A stretch of DNA of 64,000 bases from Flavobacteriales bacterium (GCA_023382455.1 JAHDVX010000017.1:1-64000), one strand, 5' to 3'. Counted from the stretch's first letter, positions 17,580-27,055 are shown. Notes: a model not told the origin generated them from the letters alone. Translations and numbers: made by a program.

Positions 17580-17906
17580 TCAGATCGAAAAACTCTCGCC
17601 GCAACCGCAGGTGCGGCTCGCATTGGGGTTGACGAACTGGAAGCCCCGGCCGTTGAGCCCGCCGTGGTAGTCCAAGGTGGTGCCCAGCAGATAGAGCAGG
17701 CTCTTCTTGTCCACCACCACCTTCACCCCGTTGTCCTCGAATTCCTTGTCCCCCTCGCGCAGGGTGTCGTCGAACACCAGGTCGTAGGAGAGGCCGCTGC
17801 AGCCGCCTCCCTTCACGCCCACGCGCACGAAATGGCCGGGGCCGCGGCCTTCCTGGCCCAGGAGCTTGGTGAACTCCTCCTTCGCCGCGTCGCTCACCTT
17901 GATCAT
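17580..17906 (-). CDS. A-type iron-sulfur carrier protein (IscA/SufA/ErpA family)
   Basis: A 108-residue HesB-fold protein with the three conserved cysteines: C36 in GGGCSGLSYDL and C100/C102 in TCGCGESF. It transfers Fe-S clusters from scaffold to target proteins. It lies upstream of sufB on the same strand with a 169-base gap, consistent with a shared role and perhaps co-transcription. Which of the IscA/SufA/ErpA names applies cannot be told from sequence alone. Confidence 0.93.
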   Translation of the reverse strand: MIKVSDAAKEEFTKLLGQEGRGPGHFVRVGVKGGGCSGLSYDLVFDDTLREGDKEFEDNGVKVVVDKKSLLYLLGTTLDYHGGLNGRGFQFVNPNASRTCGCGESFSI

Positions 17907-17980
17907 CGCAACTATCGTTTAGAACCCTTCTAAATTAGGTCTGCAAAGGTACGCGTCATGCGCCCCGTAAACAACGGTGC

Positions 17981-19108
17981 TCAGTTGCCGGGCCAGGTGC
18001 GCCCCATCTCGTGCAGCAGGCTGCCCCAGTTCACCCCGCCCACCTTGGTGCCCAGCCGCACGATCACCAGCTCGCGGGCCGGGTCCACGTAGATGTACTG
18101 GCCCAGGATGCCGCGGGCCATGAAGTCGCCTTCCTTCGAGGGAAGCCACCATTGATACTGGTAATACCAGGCACTGGCCTGTGCGGTGTCCACGCGGGTG
18201 CTTTGCTCCACCCAGTCCCTGGGCACCAGTTGCCGGCCCTGCCAGTTGCCGCCGTGCAGGTACAGGGAACCCAGCTTGGCGAAGTCGCGGGCCGGGGCGT
18301 TCAGGCAGCAAAAGGTCTTTTCGATGCCGCCCTTCTTGCGGTCGATGCTCCAGGAGGCCGGGTACTCCATGCCCAGCGGGGCCCACAGCTTGTCGTTCAG
18401 GTATTGGGTCACCGTGCGCGGGTCGTTGTGCGCCCGCAAGGCCCGCTCCAGCACCCAGCCCAGCAACTGCGAGCTCCCGCTCTGGTACTCGAAGTGGGTT
18501 CCCGGCTCATGGGCCAGCTTCATCCGGGCCATCGCGCGGTAGAGCCGCCGCCCGTAGTAGAACGAGGCAGCATCCCCGAACGGGTTGCTATAGCTCTCGT
18601 TGAATTTCAACCCGCCGGTCATTTGCAGCAGGTGCTCCACGGTCACCCGGTCGAATCCGTTCTCCTTCAGTTCCGGGATGAAGTCCGTCACCGGCTGCTG
18701 CACGGTGCGGATGTACCCGTCCGCCACCGCGCAGCCGATCAGCATGCTGGTCACGCTCTTGGCCATGGAGAACGAGGCGTGCAGCTGGCCGCGGTGGTAT
18801 TCCTTGAAATACCGCTCGTACACCACGGTGTCCCGCCGGACCACCAGGAAGGCCACGGTACGGTGCTCCTCCAGGAACGCATCGAATGCCTGCTCCCTGC
18901 CCTCGACGGTGATCGTTCGCGGCCCGTGCTCCACGGTGGATGAAGGGTATTCCCAGAGGCTGGGCGCCGCCGGCAGGGCACGCGAGGGGAACTTCCTGTA
19001 ATCGTCGGTATCGGCAAAGTTGTAGATGAAGAAGCGGCCCACCTTGCATCCTCCGAGAAGCAGGCTGGCCAGGAGGACCGCGGCGGCCCGGGGCAAAATT
19101 CGGTGCAT
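17981..19108 (-). CDS. Serine hydrolase lipoprotein (class C beta-lactamase-like/PBP4-like fold)
   Basis: A 375-residue protein from ATG 19108 with lipoprotein signal (AAAVLLASLLLGGC, Cys 21). The catalytic S114-x-x-K117 (FSMAKSVTSMLIG) is clear. The second motif appears as YQSGSSQLLG (YxS, where Asn is more common) and the third region as ARGILGQY. Members hydrolyse amide or ester bonds (esterases, D-aminopeptidases, PBPs); the substrate here is unknown. The lipid anchor places it in the envelope. It is transcribed away from rpoN with about 100 bases between the starts. Confidence 0.85.
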   Translation of the reverse strand: MHRILPRAAAVLLASLLLGGCKVGRFFIYNFADTDDYRKFPSRALPAAPSLWEYPSSTVEHGPRTITVEGREQAFDAFLEEHRTVAFLVVRRDTVVYERYFKEYHRGQLHASFSMAKSVTSMLIGCAVADGYIRTVQQPVTDFIPELKENGFDRVTVEHLLQMTGGLKFNESYSNPFGDAASFYYGRRLYRAMARMKLAHEPGTHFEYQSGSSQLLGWVLERALRAHNDPRTVTQYLNDKLWAPLGMEYPASWSIDRKKGGIEKTFCCLNAPARDFAKLGSLYLHGGNWQGRQLVPRDWVEQSTRVDTAQASAWYYQYQWWLPSKEGDFMARGILGQYIYVDPARELVIVRLGTKVGGVNWGSLLHEMGRTWPGN

Positions 19109-19212
19109 GCCCAAAACTACCGGTTCGCGATCAGCCCCGGTTCCTGCATGCAGCGGTACCTTCGCACACACCGGAATCCATAGCCCGGACGGAACGCCCG
19201 CCGCCACGTGCC

Positions 19213-20667
19213 ATGCTCAAGCAGTACCTCTCCCAGAAGCTCCAACAGAAGCTCAGCCCCCAGCAGATCCAACTGATGAAACTGCTGCAAGTGCCCACCA
19301 TTGAGCTGGAGCAGCGGATCAAGCAGGAGATCGAGGAGAACCCCGCGCTGGAGGAGGGCGGGGACGATGAGAACGAGCCCATCATCACCGAGGAGCAGAG
19401 CATCGAGGAGAACCAGGACGAGCCCGAGAGCAGCAACGAGGAGTTCGACCTGAGCGATTACTTCGAGGACGACGACACGCCCGACTACAAACTGAGCTCC
19501 AGGAACCAGGGGGCGGACGACGACAGCTTCGAGTCTCCCATCGCCGTGGGCACCACTTTCCAGGAATCCCTCGGCTCGCAGCTTGACCTGCGCCACGTGG
19601 ACGAGCGCACCCGGATGCTGGGTGGCCAACTGATCGGCAACCTGGACGAGGACGGCTACCTGCGGCGCGAGCTGGACCAGATCGTGAACGACCTGGCCTT
19701 CACCGCCAACATCACCACCGATGAGGAGGAGCTGGGCCGGGTGCTGCGCGAGGTGCAGTCGCTGGACCCCCCCGGCGTGGCCGCCCGCGACCTGCGCGAA
19801 TGCCTGCTGCTGCAGCTGGAGCGCATGCCCAACGCAGTGGACACCATCACCGCAAGGGCCATCGTGGACAAACACTTCGAGGCCTTCACCAAGAAGCACT
19901 ACGACCGCATCATGGAGCGGCTGGAGATCGACGAGGACGCCCTGCGCGACGCCATCGACGTGATCGTCCGCCTGAACCCCAAGCCGGGAAACACGGTCCG
20001 TGACGCCTCCCGTGCCGCCCAGACCATCATCCCCGACTTCGCCGTCACCGCCGTCAACGGCCAGCTGGAACTCTCCCTCAATGGGCGCAATGCCCCCGAA
20101 CTGCGCATCAGCCGCCAGTACCGCGACATGATCAAGGAGTACCAGCGCAACAAGAAGGACAAGGACGCCAAGGAGGCCCTGGTCTTCATCAAGCAGAAGC
20201 TCGATTCGGCCAAGTGGTTCATCGATGCCATCAAGCAGCGGCAGAACACCCTGCTGGTCACCATGGAGGCCATCCTGGAGCACCAGCGCGACTTCTTCCT
20301 CACCGGCGACGAGACCAAGATGAAGCCCATGATCCTGAAGGACATCGCGGACCGCGTGGGCATGGATATCAGCACGGTGAGCCGCGTGGCCAACAGCAAG
20401 TACGTGCAGACCGACCACGGCACCTACCTGCTCAAGTTCTTCTTCAGTGAGCGCCTCACCACGGACAGCGGCGAGGAGGTGAGCACCCGCGAGGTGAAGA
20501 AGATCCTGGAGGACGCCATCGCCTCCGAAGACAAGCGCGACCCCCGCACCGATGACGAACTGACCCGCCTGCTGCGTGAAAAGGGCTACAACATCGCCCG
20601 CCGCACCGTGGCCAAGTACCGCGAACAGCTGAACCTGCCCGTGGCGCGGTTACGCAAGGAGCTTTGA
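19213..20667 (+). CDS. rpoN: RNA polymerase sigma-54 factor
   Basis: A 484-residue protein. Region I is the Gln/Leu-rich start (QKLSPQQIQLMKLLQVPTIELEQ, residues 12-34) needed for activator response. An acidic linker follows (residues 47-85), then the core-binding domain and the C-terminal DNA-binding part with the RpoN box ARRTVAKYRE (residues 462-471). DISTVSRVANSKYVQTDHGTY is the usual helix-turn-helix region. It needs an AAA+ activator such as the NtrC-type protein encoded at 46063-47442. The next gene starts two bases after its stop. Confidence 0.96.
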   Translation: MLKQYLSQKLQQKLSPQQIQLMKLLQVPTIELEQRIKQEIEENPALEEGGDDENEPIITEEQSIEENQDEPESSNEEFDLSDYFEDDDTPDYKLSSRNQGADDDSFESPIAVGTTFQESLGSQLDLRHVDERTRMLGGQLIGNLDEDGYLRRELDQIVNDLAFTANITTDEEELGRVLREVQSLDPPGVAARDLRECLLLQLERMPNAVDTITARAIVDKHFEAFTKKHYDRIMERLEIDEDALRDAIDVIVRLNPKPGNTVRDASRAAQTIIPDFAVTAVNGQLELSLNGRNAPELRISRQYRDMIKEYQRNKKDKDAKEALVFIKQKLDSAKWFIDAIKQRQNTLLVTMEAILEHQRDFFLTGDETKMKPMILKDIADRVGMDISTVSRVANSKYVQTDHGTYLLKFFFSERLTTDSGEEVSTREVKKILEDAIASEDKRDPRTDDELTRLLREKGYNIARRTVAKYREQLNLPVARLRKEL

Positions 20668-20669
20668 CC

Positions 20670-21284
20670 ATGCGCAAGGCCGCCCATGTGCTCTCGGTGG
20701 TGTTGCACCCGGTGTGGATGCCCACCCTCGCGCTGGTCGTCGCCTTTGCCATCGACCCGCACCTCACCTTCGCCTTCTCGCCACAAGGCCAGTGGATCAT
20801 CATCGGCATGGTCTTCATCATGACCGCGCTCTTCCCCGTGTCCAGCATGTTCATGCTGTGGCGCAGCGGCCTGGTGGGCGAACTGGCCATGCCCCGGCGC
20901 AGTGAGCGCATCCTGCCCTGCGCGCTCACGCTGGTCTACTTCTGCATGGCCTACTACCTGCTGCGGAAAACGCCCAACCACCCGGCCACGCTGGCCTTGT
21001 TCACCAGCATCATCATGAGCATTGCCGCAGCGCTGTTGATCAACCTGCGCTGGAAGATCAGCTTGCACATGGTGGGCGTTGGCGGCTTGGTGGGCATGAG
21101 CCTCGGCCTATGGCTCCTGCACGGCGCACAAACGGGTTACCTGCCGTGGTTGTTCCTGCTGGCCGGGGCGCTGGGCACCGCAAGGCTATTGGTCACCGAC
21201 CACACGCCTGCGCAGATCTATGCCGGAGCCGCATTGGGCGCAGTGGCCACCTTCACGTGCATGGCATTCGGCATTTATTACTGA
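20670..21284 (+). CDS. Polytopic membrane protein with degenerate PAP2-like C-terminus
   Basis: A 204-residue protein with about six membrane segments, starting at ATG 20670 just after rpoN, so probably co-transcribed. The last third (KISLHMVGVGG and TARLLVTDHTPAQIYAGAALG) lines up with the end of PAP2 phosphatases, where SRxxxxxHxxxD is expected. The Arg and His are kept, but Asp is Gln and the preceding SGH is not evident, so phosphatase activity is doubtful. Function unknown. Confidence 0.7.
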   Translation: MRKAAHVLSVVLHPVWMPTLALVVAFAIDPHLTFAFSPQGQWIIIGMVFIMTALFPVSSMFMLWRSGLVGELAMPRRSERILPCALTLVYFCMAYYLLRKTPNHPATLALFTSIIMSIAAALLINLRWKISLHMVGVGGLVGMSLGLWLLHGAQTGYLPWLFLLAGALGTARLLVTDHTPAQIYAGAALGAVATFTCMAFGIYY

Positions 21285-21728
21285 ATGCAAGGTGACGAGT
21301 GAATGGTGATTGGTGATAGGAAGTTTTCGATGAACCGCGTGAGTTCACCCCAATCACCAATCACTGGTATCCGGAGAAATGATGACAACACCAGCTGCGA
21401 CCCCTCCGGGGTCGGACGACATGATGTTGATTTTGGCTAAATGCTGCGACCCCTCCGGGGTCGAAAGCCCAGCATTGACGTAGGATTTCGACCCCGGAGG
21501 GGTCGCAGCATATAGGAGCATATCATCATAGGAATTCGACCCCGGAGGGGTCGCAGCCGGTGTTCGTGTCCACGTGGAAATCAGAAACGCTTCAGAAGCA
21601 GTTCCCTCGCGAGTCCATGCCTGGCCTGTATTGTAGGAGAAGGTCATGATTTTCTCCGGACGCTAATGTTTCACCAATCACTTATCACCGACCACCCTTC
21701 GATATGCATCGGGGCACCAATCCCCGGA
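21285..21728. other. Non-coding interval with palindromic repeats
   Basis: It holds four REP-like palindromes (21394-21557). Flanking short sequences GGTGATTGGTGAT (around 21304) and ATCACCAATCAC (around 21352 and 21671) are inverted copies of each other. No gene is supported. Confidence 0.65.
21394..21557. repeat. Four REP-like palindromes, two in each orientation
   Basis: GCTGCGACCCCTCCGGGGTC(G) occurs at 21394-21414 and 21443-21463 and as its reverse complement at 21489-21509 and 21537-21557. Each copy is itself a hairpin (CGACCCC/GGGGTCG). The head-to-head arrangement is typical of REP/BIME units. Confidence 0.8.
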
Positions 21729-22892
21729 TCACTCCCGCAGGAATTTGGTGGTGAGTACCGTTCCGCCAGCCTTCACCTGCACGAGGTACGCCCCGGATGG
21801 AACTGCGCCAATGTCGTACAACCCTTTTGCCACCTTGCGGACAGGCAGCTCCTGGCCCATGGCGTTGAATAACCGCACTTGTGTAGCAACACCGCCGCGC
21901 ACTTGCACCCGGATCTGCCCGGGATCGTCCGTGGGCGCCACCACCAACGCGGGCATTGTCGCCTCATTCACGCCCGTGGAAAAGGACACGTACACCGTAT
22001 CGGTCACCTGGTTGCAGCCGGCATCCGGGGTGAACACCACGCGGTAGTAGCCGGTGTCCAATCCAGCCCAGTTGGCGGAAACACCACTGATCGGGGGGTC
22101 TGCTGTGTTCCAACCGTCCAATCCACGGTAGAGGTTCGCTATTCCCGACACAGGTGAATGCAAGGGGTACGACTCGGTGGTGTCCGGCACCGCTTCGAGC
22201 AGGTTCACTTGGCCCTGCATGGTGCCCGGCTGCGTTCCGGAAGTCTCCACAAGAAGGCTCAGGTTGTTGCAGGAATTGGCGATGATCTGCGTAGTGTCAT
22301 CCACCACTTGGCCGCATGCCAAGTCGTGCAAGCGCAGGTGGTACGTATGTCCTGTGGGCACGTTGCCGAACCAGACCGTATGGCCGTAACAAGGCAACGA
22401 CTCGCAGCCCATGCAGTCCCCCGGGGCGAGTTCAACCACACCGTCCTGGACCAAGCGCACGTGCGTCAGACTGTCCACAGGGTGGCAACATGGACCTTGT
22501 ATGGACGAATCATCGCAATATGCGCCAGACACGAAAGCGGAATCCGTATATTCTCCTACCTCGGCCCAAGCGCTGATCGAGAAGCCACCGCCTTGCCAGT
22601 AGCTGCCTGAAACGCTGAGGCCCCAGCCCAATTGCTTCATCTGGAACGGGAAAGACTGGACCACTTGCCCATTGTGGTAGGCTTGCCAGTTGTAATCACC
22701 CGGCGGCAATTGGTCGTCAAAGCCAACGTGCCCATCGGACCACAGCACGGAATCGACCTCCCCGTTACAAGAGAGTTGAAGGTCTCCTTCAGTGCATGAA
22801 CCAAAAGGGTGGCTCACCCAAGTAAAGCTACATTGGGCCATTGCGGCCGCTGGCAGAAGAGCGAGGGAAATCAGTATGGTATGGGTGCGCAT
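21729..22892 (-). CDS. Secreted protein with type IX secretion C-terminal sorting domain
   Basis: A 387-residue protein with signal peptide (HTILISLALLPAAAMAQ, cleaved about residue 19). A beta-rich, Cys-containing body follows, with repeats of the SprB/PKD-like type ending DTGYYRVVFTPDAGCNQVTDTVYVSF. The last 80 residues form a T9SS sorting domain: VVAPTDDPGQIRVQVRG, VRLFNAMGQEL, GLYDIGAVPSGAYLVQVKAGGTVLTTKFLRE. It should cross the outer membrane by T9SS and be surface-attached or released. The ligand or role is unknown. Confidence 0.85.
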   Translation of the reverse strand: MRTHTILISLALLPAAAMAQCSFTWVSHPFGSCTEGDLQLSCNGEVDSVLWSDGHVGFDDQLPPGDYNWQAYHNGQVVQSFPFQMKQLGWGLSVSGSYWQGGGFSISAWAEVGEYTDSAFVSGAYCDDSSIQGPCCHPVDSLTHVRLVQDGVVELAPGDCMGCESLPCYGHTVWFGNVPTGHTYHLRLHDLACGQVVDDTTQIIANSCNNLSLLVETSGTQPGTMQGQVNLLEAVPDTTESYPLHSPVSGIANLYRGLDGWNTADPPISGVSANWAGLDTGYYRVVFTPDAGCNQVTDTVYVSFSTGVNEATMPALVVAPTDDPGQIRVQVRGGVATQVRLFNAMGQELPVRKVAKGLYDIGAVPSGAYLVQVKAGGTVLTTKFLRE

Positions 22893-22957
22893 GTTGGTGT
22901 GGGTTGGTGCATTTATCTTTAAACTTTGGGGTGATCCTAGTTTTTGTTTCGCCCATG

Positions 22958-24962
22958 TCAGCGACGGACACGATTAACGATGAACCGAGCAAAGGAATCC
23001 TGACCTGTAAGGTGGAGCAAGTAGATGCCAGTGCTCAGAAAAGGCACCTTTATCCCATCGGAAATCGTATTGAGATGACCAGTTTGTATGATACGACCTG
23101 ATGCGTCATACAACTCGTACATCTGGTCATCCATCACAGAGGCCTCATCTAAATCCAGAATTTTCAGCCGTTCTTCAGTTGGAGCATATACTACACCAAA
23201 TTGAGCGACCTCTCCGTCAGAAGAAAGGTTCTCCGTCTCATCCTCGCAATACGGAATGGGCATGGGCGAGGATTGACCGCACGTGATCGCCGGAGTTGTC
23301 GGTGGATCAGTGTATAACGGCAAGCAAGGTGCAAATGGCGGAACAGAAAAGGTCCCGTAACCAAACGTTCCGTTCCAAGTCGTGCCCGGACCCCAGTAGT
23401 AGGTACCAGTTCCTGGAGGGCGTTTGGTACTTGGGCCTAAAACACCCGTATATACTCCATTTAGATTAATCTGATGAAAGGTAAATGGTTCTGAAAAGGA
23501 AGGAGTGCAAACTTCCCTTCCATTACTTTTTATCTTACATCCAATGATATCAATCGCATTCGCGTACGGTGGGCACCCAGAACAAGTTGCATTACTTTTA
23601 CCTCTGAGCCAGACTCGCCCATTGCAATTTACAGTTATCTCACAACGATCAAAAACCACGCGACCTGCAATAAAGTCAATTTCCAATATGTTCGGGAAAT
23701 ACTCGCACCCAGACCCACTTGTGGTGGCAGGGTTTTGTATATATGTAAATGACTTATCCTCTTCAAGTATCTTGCAGTTAATGAATTTTGTTCGGTTATC
23801 TGGTCCAGAAGGTGGCCATGTAGAAACTGATGCATCGTAGCACGGTCCGACCCGGCCATAAAAGGTACAATTCGAATAAGTAATAGCCTTTGATTTCTGC
23901 CAACTGCAATATGAAGATGGACTTGCCGAAGCTTGAAACAGGCAATTATCGAATGATATATTGTTCGTTGACAAATTAGCTTGATCTGTGATAAAACCGC
24001 AAAATTTATTACCAATGAACGAACAAGACGTAAAGCTTCCATTGGCTACCGTACTTGGTGTTGGACAATACGGAGTTGATTCCATTTCGGCATCAAAGCC
24101 ACATGCTGGACTTGAATAAATGCGCCCAATCCCATTGAAATTGAAAACGGTACTACTAACTGTTAAACCATTACCACCGCCCCATGACAAACCCTGCCTG
24201 ATATTATTTCTGAACTCACAGTTTTCTATACTAATTTTCATCGAGGAAGCATCACCTGAGCACAAGTACAGCCCATCACGACCAAAGTGATGTACTTGTA
24301 GAAATGCCAGATTAACTTCACGGCAGGATGTTATGATTATGCCGTCGTGACTTATTTGAAACCCATCGTAATTATATTTACCTCCAATAATGATGTTGTC
24401 AATGTTTCCATCAAGCTGAAACATTTTCATGGTTATGCGAGAACAATTATTTATTTGAATTATCGGTCCAATCATGGCAACCTCATTCCAAGGACCAGTA
24501 GGACTGGAACAGCTTACATTGACTTTTGCGTTAATAACACTTGCGATTTTTACAAATCTTCCAAACAATAGACAATTTTCAGTTCTAATAATAGTACGTT
24601 CCTTTCCATAAATATCAACATTGTGACATCCATCCAATTCAAATGGAATTGAAAAGCGAGTAAAACAAGACATGCACTCTCCAGAAGGTGCGCCGAACCA
24701 TTGGCGACCAACAATGAACTCCCCATCCGGCATGGACAAGGAAGTATAGCCGCCTCGCGCGTTTATCCAGGCAGCAGCGGCGCGGAAGGCCTCATGGTCA
24801 CTGCAATTATCGTTAGGGACTGCGCCGAAATCCATGATGGACAAAACAGCAATCCCCGGGGGGGGGGGGGTACAACGCTGGATTTGGACTGATAGCTGGC
24901 GGGCACTGCGCTATTGCATCGCTGAAGAAAACAAGAAGAATGGGAATGAGTGTATTACGCAT
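22958..24962 (-). pseudogene. Secreted right-handed beta-helix protein with T9SS tail, split by a poly-C tract (frameshifted or phase-variable)
   Basis: The gene starts at ATG 24962 with a signal peptide (MRNTLIPILLVFFSDAIAQ). At residue about 32 the frame enters 13 consecutive C (coding strand) and, as sequenced, ends after 49 residues. In the other frame, from ATT just after the tract, a 600-residue protein reads SIMDFGAVPNDNCSDHEAFRAAAAWINARGG, the classic start of pectate-lyase-like beta helices, then a long parallel beta-helix repeat region (many FxNCxF and ISIENCEF-type turns). It ends in a T9SS tail (LYDASGRIIQTGHL, STGIYLLHL, ARFIVNRVRR). A tract of 12 or 15 C would join both halves exactly. 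The gene is more AT-rich than its neighbours. It is either ON/OFF switchable by slippage or carries a sequencing error in the homopolymer. Confidence 0.8.
24858..24870. repeat. 13-base G/C homopolymer inside the beta-helix gene
   Basis: Thirteen G on the plus strand (C on the coding strand), preceded by CCCC, lie between signal peptide and mature protein. With 13 the frame is broken; 12 or 15 restores it. Such tracts slip readily during replication. Confidence 0.85.
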
Positions 24963-25150
24963 TTCGCGATGGTTATGTGAGTGGTATGACTCCAGACAAG
25001 TTGATGGTTGGACAGAGGTAAGAAATTCTTGTGCGCTTGTCAAGACATTTAGCATTACAGTAGTTGCCGGAAACTATTGGCGATGGATATGAGGTTGGTG
25101 GCTATGAATTCGGAACGATCCGCCCGTCCGTACAGCAGGCTGTGCAGCGA

Positions 25151-26161
25151 TCACCCCAACGCCAACTGCCAGCGCCACGCATCCCTAAGCGCATCGCCCA
25201 ATGTGAGTTCCGTGCGCCAGCCCAACACGTTCAGGCTCTTCGCGGTATCGGCATACATCGCCACCACATCGCCGGCGCGGCGCGGCCCGATCACAAAAGG
25301 CACCTTCACGCCGTTCACTTCCTCGAAGGTGTGTACTGCTTCGAGCACGGTGTTGCCCTGCCCGGTACCGAGATTGAACACTTCACAAAGCGGGGCCTTT
25401 TGCTTCGCGATCCATTGCAGCGCCAGCACATGCGCCTTGGCCAGGTCCACCACGTGGATGTAGTCGCGGATGCAGCTGCCGTCGCGCGTGGGGTAGTCGT
25501 TGCCGAAGACGGTGAGTTTGTCACGCAATCCCGCTGCGGCCTGGGTGATGAAGGGCACCAGGTTGTTCGGCACGCCGATGGGCAACTCGCCGATATGTGC
25601 CGAAGGATGTGCACCGATCGGATTGAAGTAGCGCAGCATCACCACGCGCAGGGCCGGGTCCGCAATGGAGGCGTCGCGCAGCATTTGCTCGCACACCACC
25701 TTGGTGTAGCCGTAGGGTGAAGCCGCTGCGCCCGTGGGGGAATCTTCCGTTACCGGCAGTTTGTCGCCTTCGCCATACACCGTGCAAGAGGAGGAGAATA
25801 CGAGGTCCTTCACCTTGTGGTCAGCCATCACGCGCAGCAGCGTCACCAGCGATCCAATGTTGTTGTGGTAGTATTTCAGCGGGTCGCGCACGCTCTCGCC
25901 AACGGCCTTGTCCGCCGCGAAGTGGATCACGCTATCGGGCTTTTCCTGCACGAACACCAGGTTCATGGCCCGGGCATCCGTGCAGTCGATGCGATGGATC
26001 ACGGGCTTGCGTCCGGTGATCTTCTCCAGGCCGAGCAGTACCCGCTCCTCGCTGTTGCGCAGGTCGTCCACGATGATCGGCGTGCAACCGGCCGCCAACA
26101 ATTCCACCCAGGTATGCGAGCCGATGAAGCCTGCGCCGCCGGTAACGATCGTCTTTTTCAT
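25151..26161 (-). CDS. galE: UDP-glucose 4-epimerase
   Basis: A 336-residue extended SDR enzyme from ATG 26161. The NAD-binding TGGAGFIGS is at residues 7-15. SSSCTVYGE supplies the catalytic Ser/Thr, and SPYGYTKVVCE the Tyr-x-x-x-Lys pair. The RDGSCIRDYIHVVDLAKAHVLAL and NLGTGQGNTVLE stretches are GalE-specific. It interconverts UDP-glucose and UDP-galactose (possibly the N-acetyl forms) for polysaccharide synthesis. It stands alone here, with unrelated neighbours. Confidence 0.95.
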   Translation of the reverse strand: MKKTIVTGGAGFIGSHTWVELLAAGCTPIIVDDLRNSEERVLLGLEKITGRKPVIHRIDCTDARAMNLVFVQEKPDSVIHFAADKAVGESVRDPLKYYHNNIGSLVTLLRVMADHKVKDLVFSSSCTVYGEGDKLPVTEDSPTGAAASPYGYTKVVCEQMLRDASIADPALRVVMLRYFNPIGAHPSAHIGELPIGVPNNLVPFITQAAAGLRDKLTVFGNDYPTRDGSCIRDYIHVVDLAKAHVLALQWIAKQKAPLCEVFNLGTGQGNTVLEAVHTFEEVNGVKVPFVIGPRRAGDVVAMYADTAKSLNVLGWRTELTLGDALRDAWRWQLALG

Positions 26162-26275
26162 GCTAGGCTTCGCATTACATGGTATTCTTGGTGACAAAGG
26201 ACAAACGAATCAGGTTAGCCTCCTATCTGCGTCCATCCGCGTGTATCAGCGGTTTTTGAAACGAAAAAATTTCAG

Positions 26276-26348
26276 TGGGCCCAGCAGGATTTGAACCTGC
26301 GACCAACGGATTATGAGTCCGCTGCTCTGACCGCTGAGCTATAGGCCC
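26276..26348 (-). tRNA. tRNA with CAU anticodon (Ile2 with lysidine, or elongator Met)
   Basis: A 73-nt cloverleaf on the minus strand: acceptor GGGCCTA paired with TGGGCCC and discriminator A; D arm GCTC...GAGC; anticodon arm GCGGA-CTCATAA-TCCGT with anticodon CAT; variable loop TGGTC; T arm GCAGG-TTCAAAT-CCTGC. No CCA is encoded. The perfectly paired acceptor excludes initiator tRNA. The body resembles E. coli tRNA-Ile2(CAU), whose C34 becomes lysidine, but elongator tRNA-Met is not excluded. Confidence 0.93.
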
Positions 26349-26410
26349 CGAAAGGAGCCGCGAAAATAGCCGGACCGCCGCTTCCCCTGCGGCCGATAGC
26401 TTCGCGCCCC

Positions 26411-27055
26411 ATGGATCCACGCACGGCCTATCACACCATCATCCTCGACCTCGGCGGCGTGCTGATCGATGTGGACTACCACGCCGCGGCCCGCGCCTTC
26501 GCCCAGGAAGGCTTCTCCGACTTCGAGACCCTTTACAGCAAAGCCAAGCAGGACCACCTCTTCGACGGCTTCGAGGCCGGGGCCATCAGCCCGGCGGAAT
26601 TCCGGGAGCGCATCCGCAGGATGCTGGGCAAACCCCTGGCTGATGCCCGCATCGATGCCTGCTGGAACGCCATGCTCGGCCATATCCCGCAGGAACGCCT
26701 CGACCTGGTGCAACGCCTGAAGGAGCGCTTCCAAGTGCTGCTGCTCAGCAACACCAACGCCATCCATGTGCCTGCCTTCGAGGCCATCGTGGCGCGGGAA
26801 AACGGCATCGCCGATTTCAAGGCATTGTTCAACGGCGCCTACTACAGCTGCGAACTGGGCATGCGCAAGCCCGACATGGAGGTCTTCCAAGAGGTGCTGC
26901 GCCGCCACCAGTCGGACCCGGCACGCGCGTTGTTCATCGACGACAGTATCCAGCACGTGGAAGGCGCACGCCAAGCCGGCCTGCATGCCGAACACCTGGA
27001 ACTGGCGCACGAGGACGTGCTGGGGCTGGTGCGGCGGCTGGGCCTGTTGGCCTGA
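26411..27055 (+). CDS. HAD-family hydrolase (subfamily IA, YihX-like)
   Basis: A 214-residue HAD protein. Motif I is DLGGVLIDVD (nucleophile Asp 13; the usual second Asp at +2 is Gly, as in the DLGGV/DLGNV branch). An alpha-helical cap is at residues about 20-90, motif II is VLLLSNTNAIH, motif III is the Lys in GMRKPDMEVF, and motif IV is ALFIDDSIQHVEGA. Likely a sugar-phosphate or nucleotide phosphatase; the exact substrate is unknown. It is convergent with the next gene, with no gap. Confidence 0.92.
   Translation: MDPRTAYHTIILDLGGVLIDVDYHAAARAFAQEGFSDFETLYSKAKQDHLFDGFEAGAISPAEFRERIRRMLGKPLADARIDACWNAMLGHIPQERLDLVQRLKERFQVLLLSNTNAIHVPAFEAIVARENGIADFKALFNGAYYSCELGMRKPDMEVFQEVLRRHQSDPARALFIDDSIQHVEGARQAGLHAEHLELAHEDVLGLVRRLGLLA

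Noticed and set aside
21354-21647. 97-codon minus-strand frame between the PAP2-like and T9SS-tail genes
   Set aside because: It consists mostly of translated palindromic repeats (repeated TPPGS) and has no protein-like features elsewhere.
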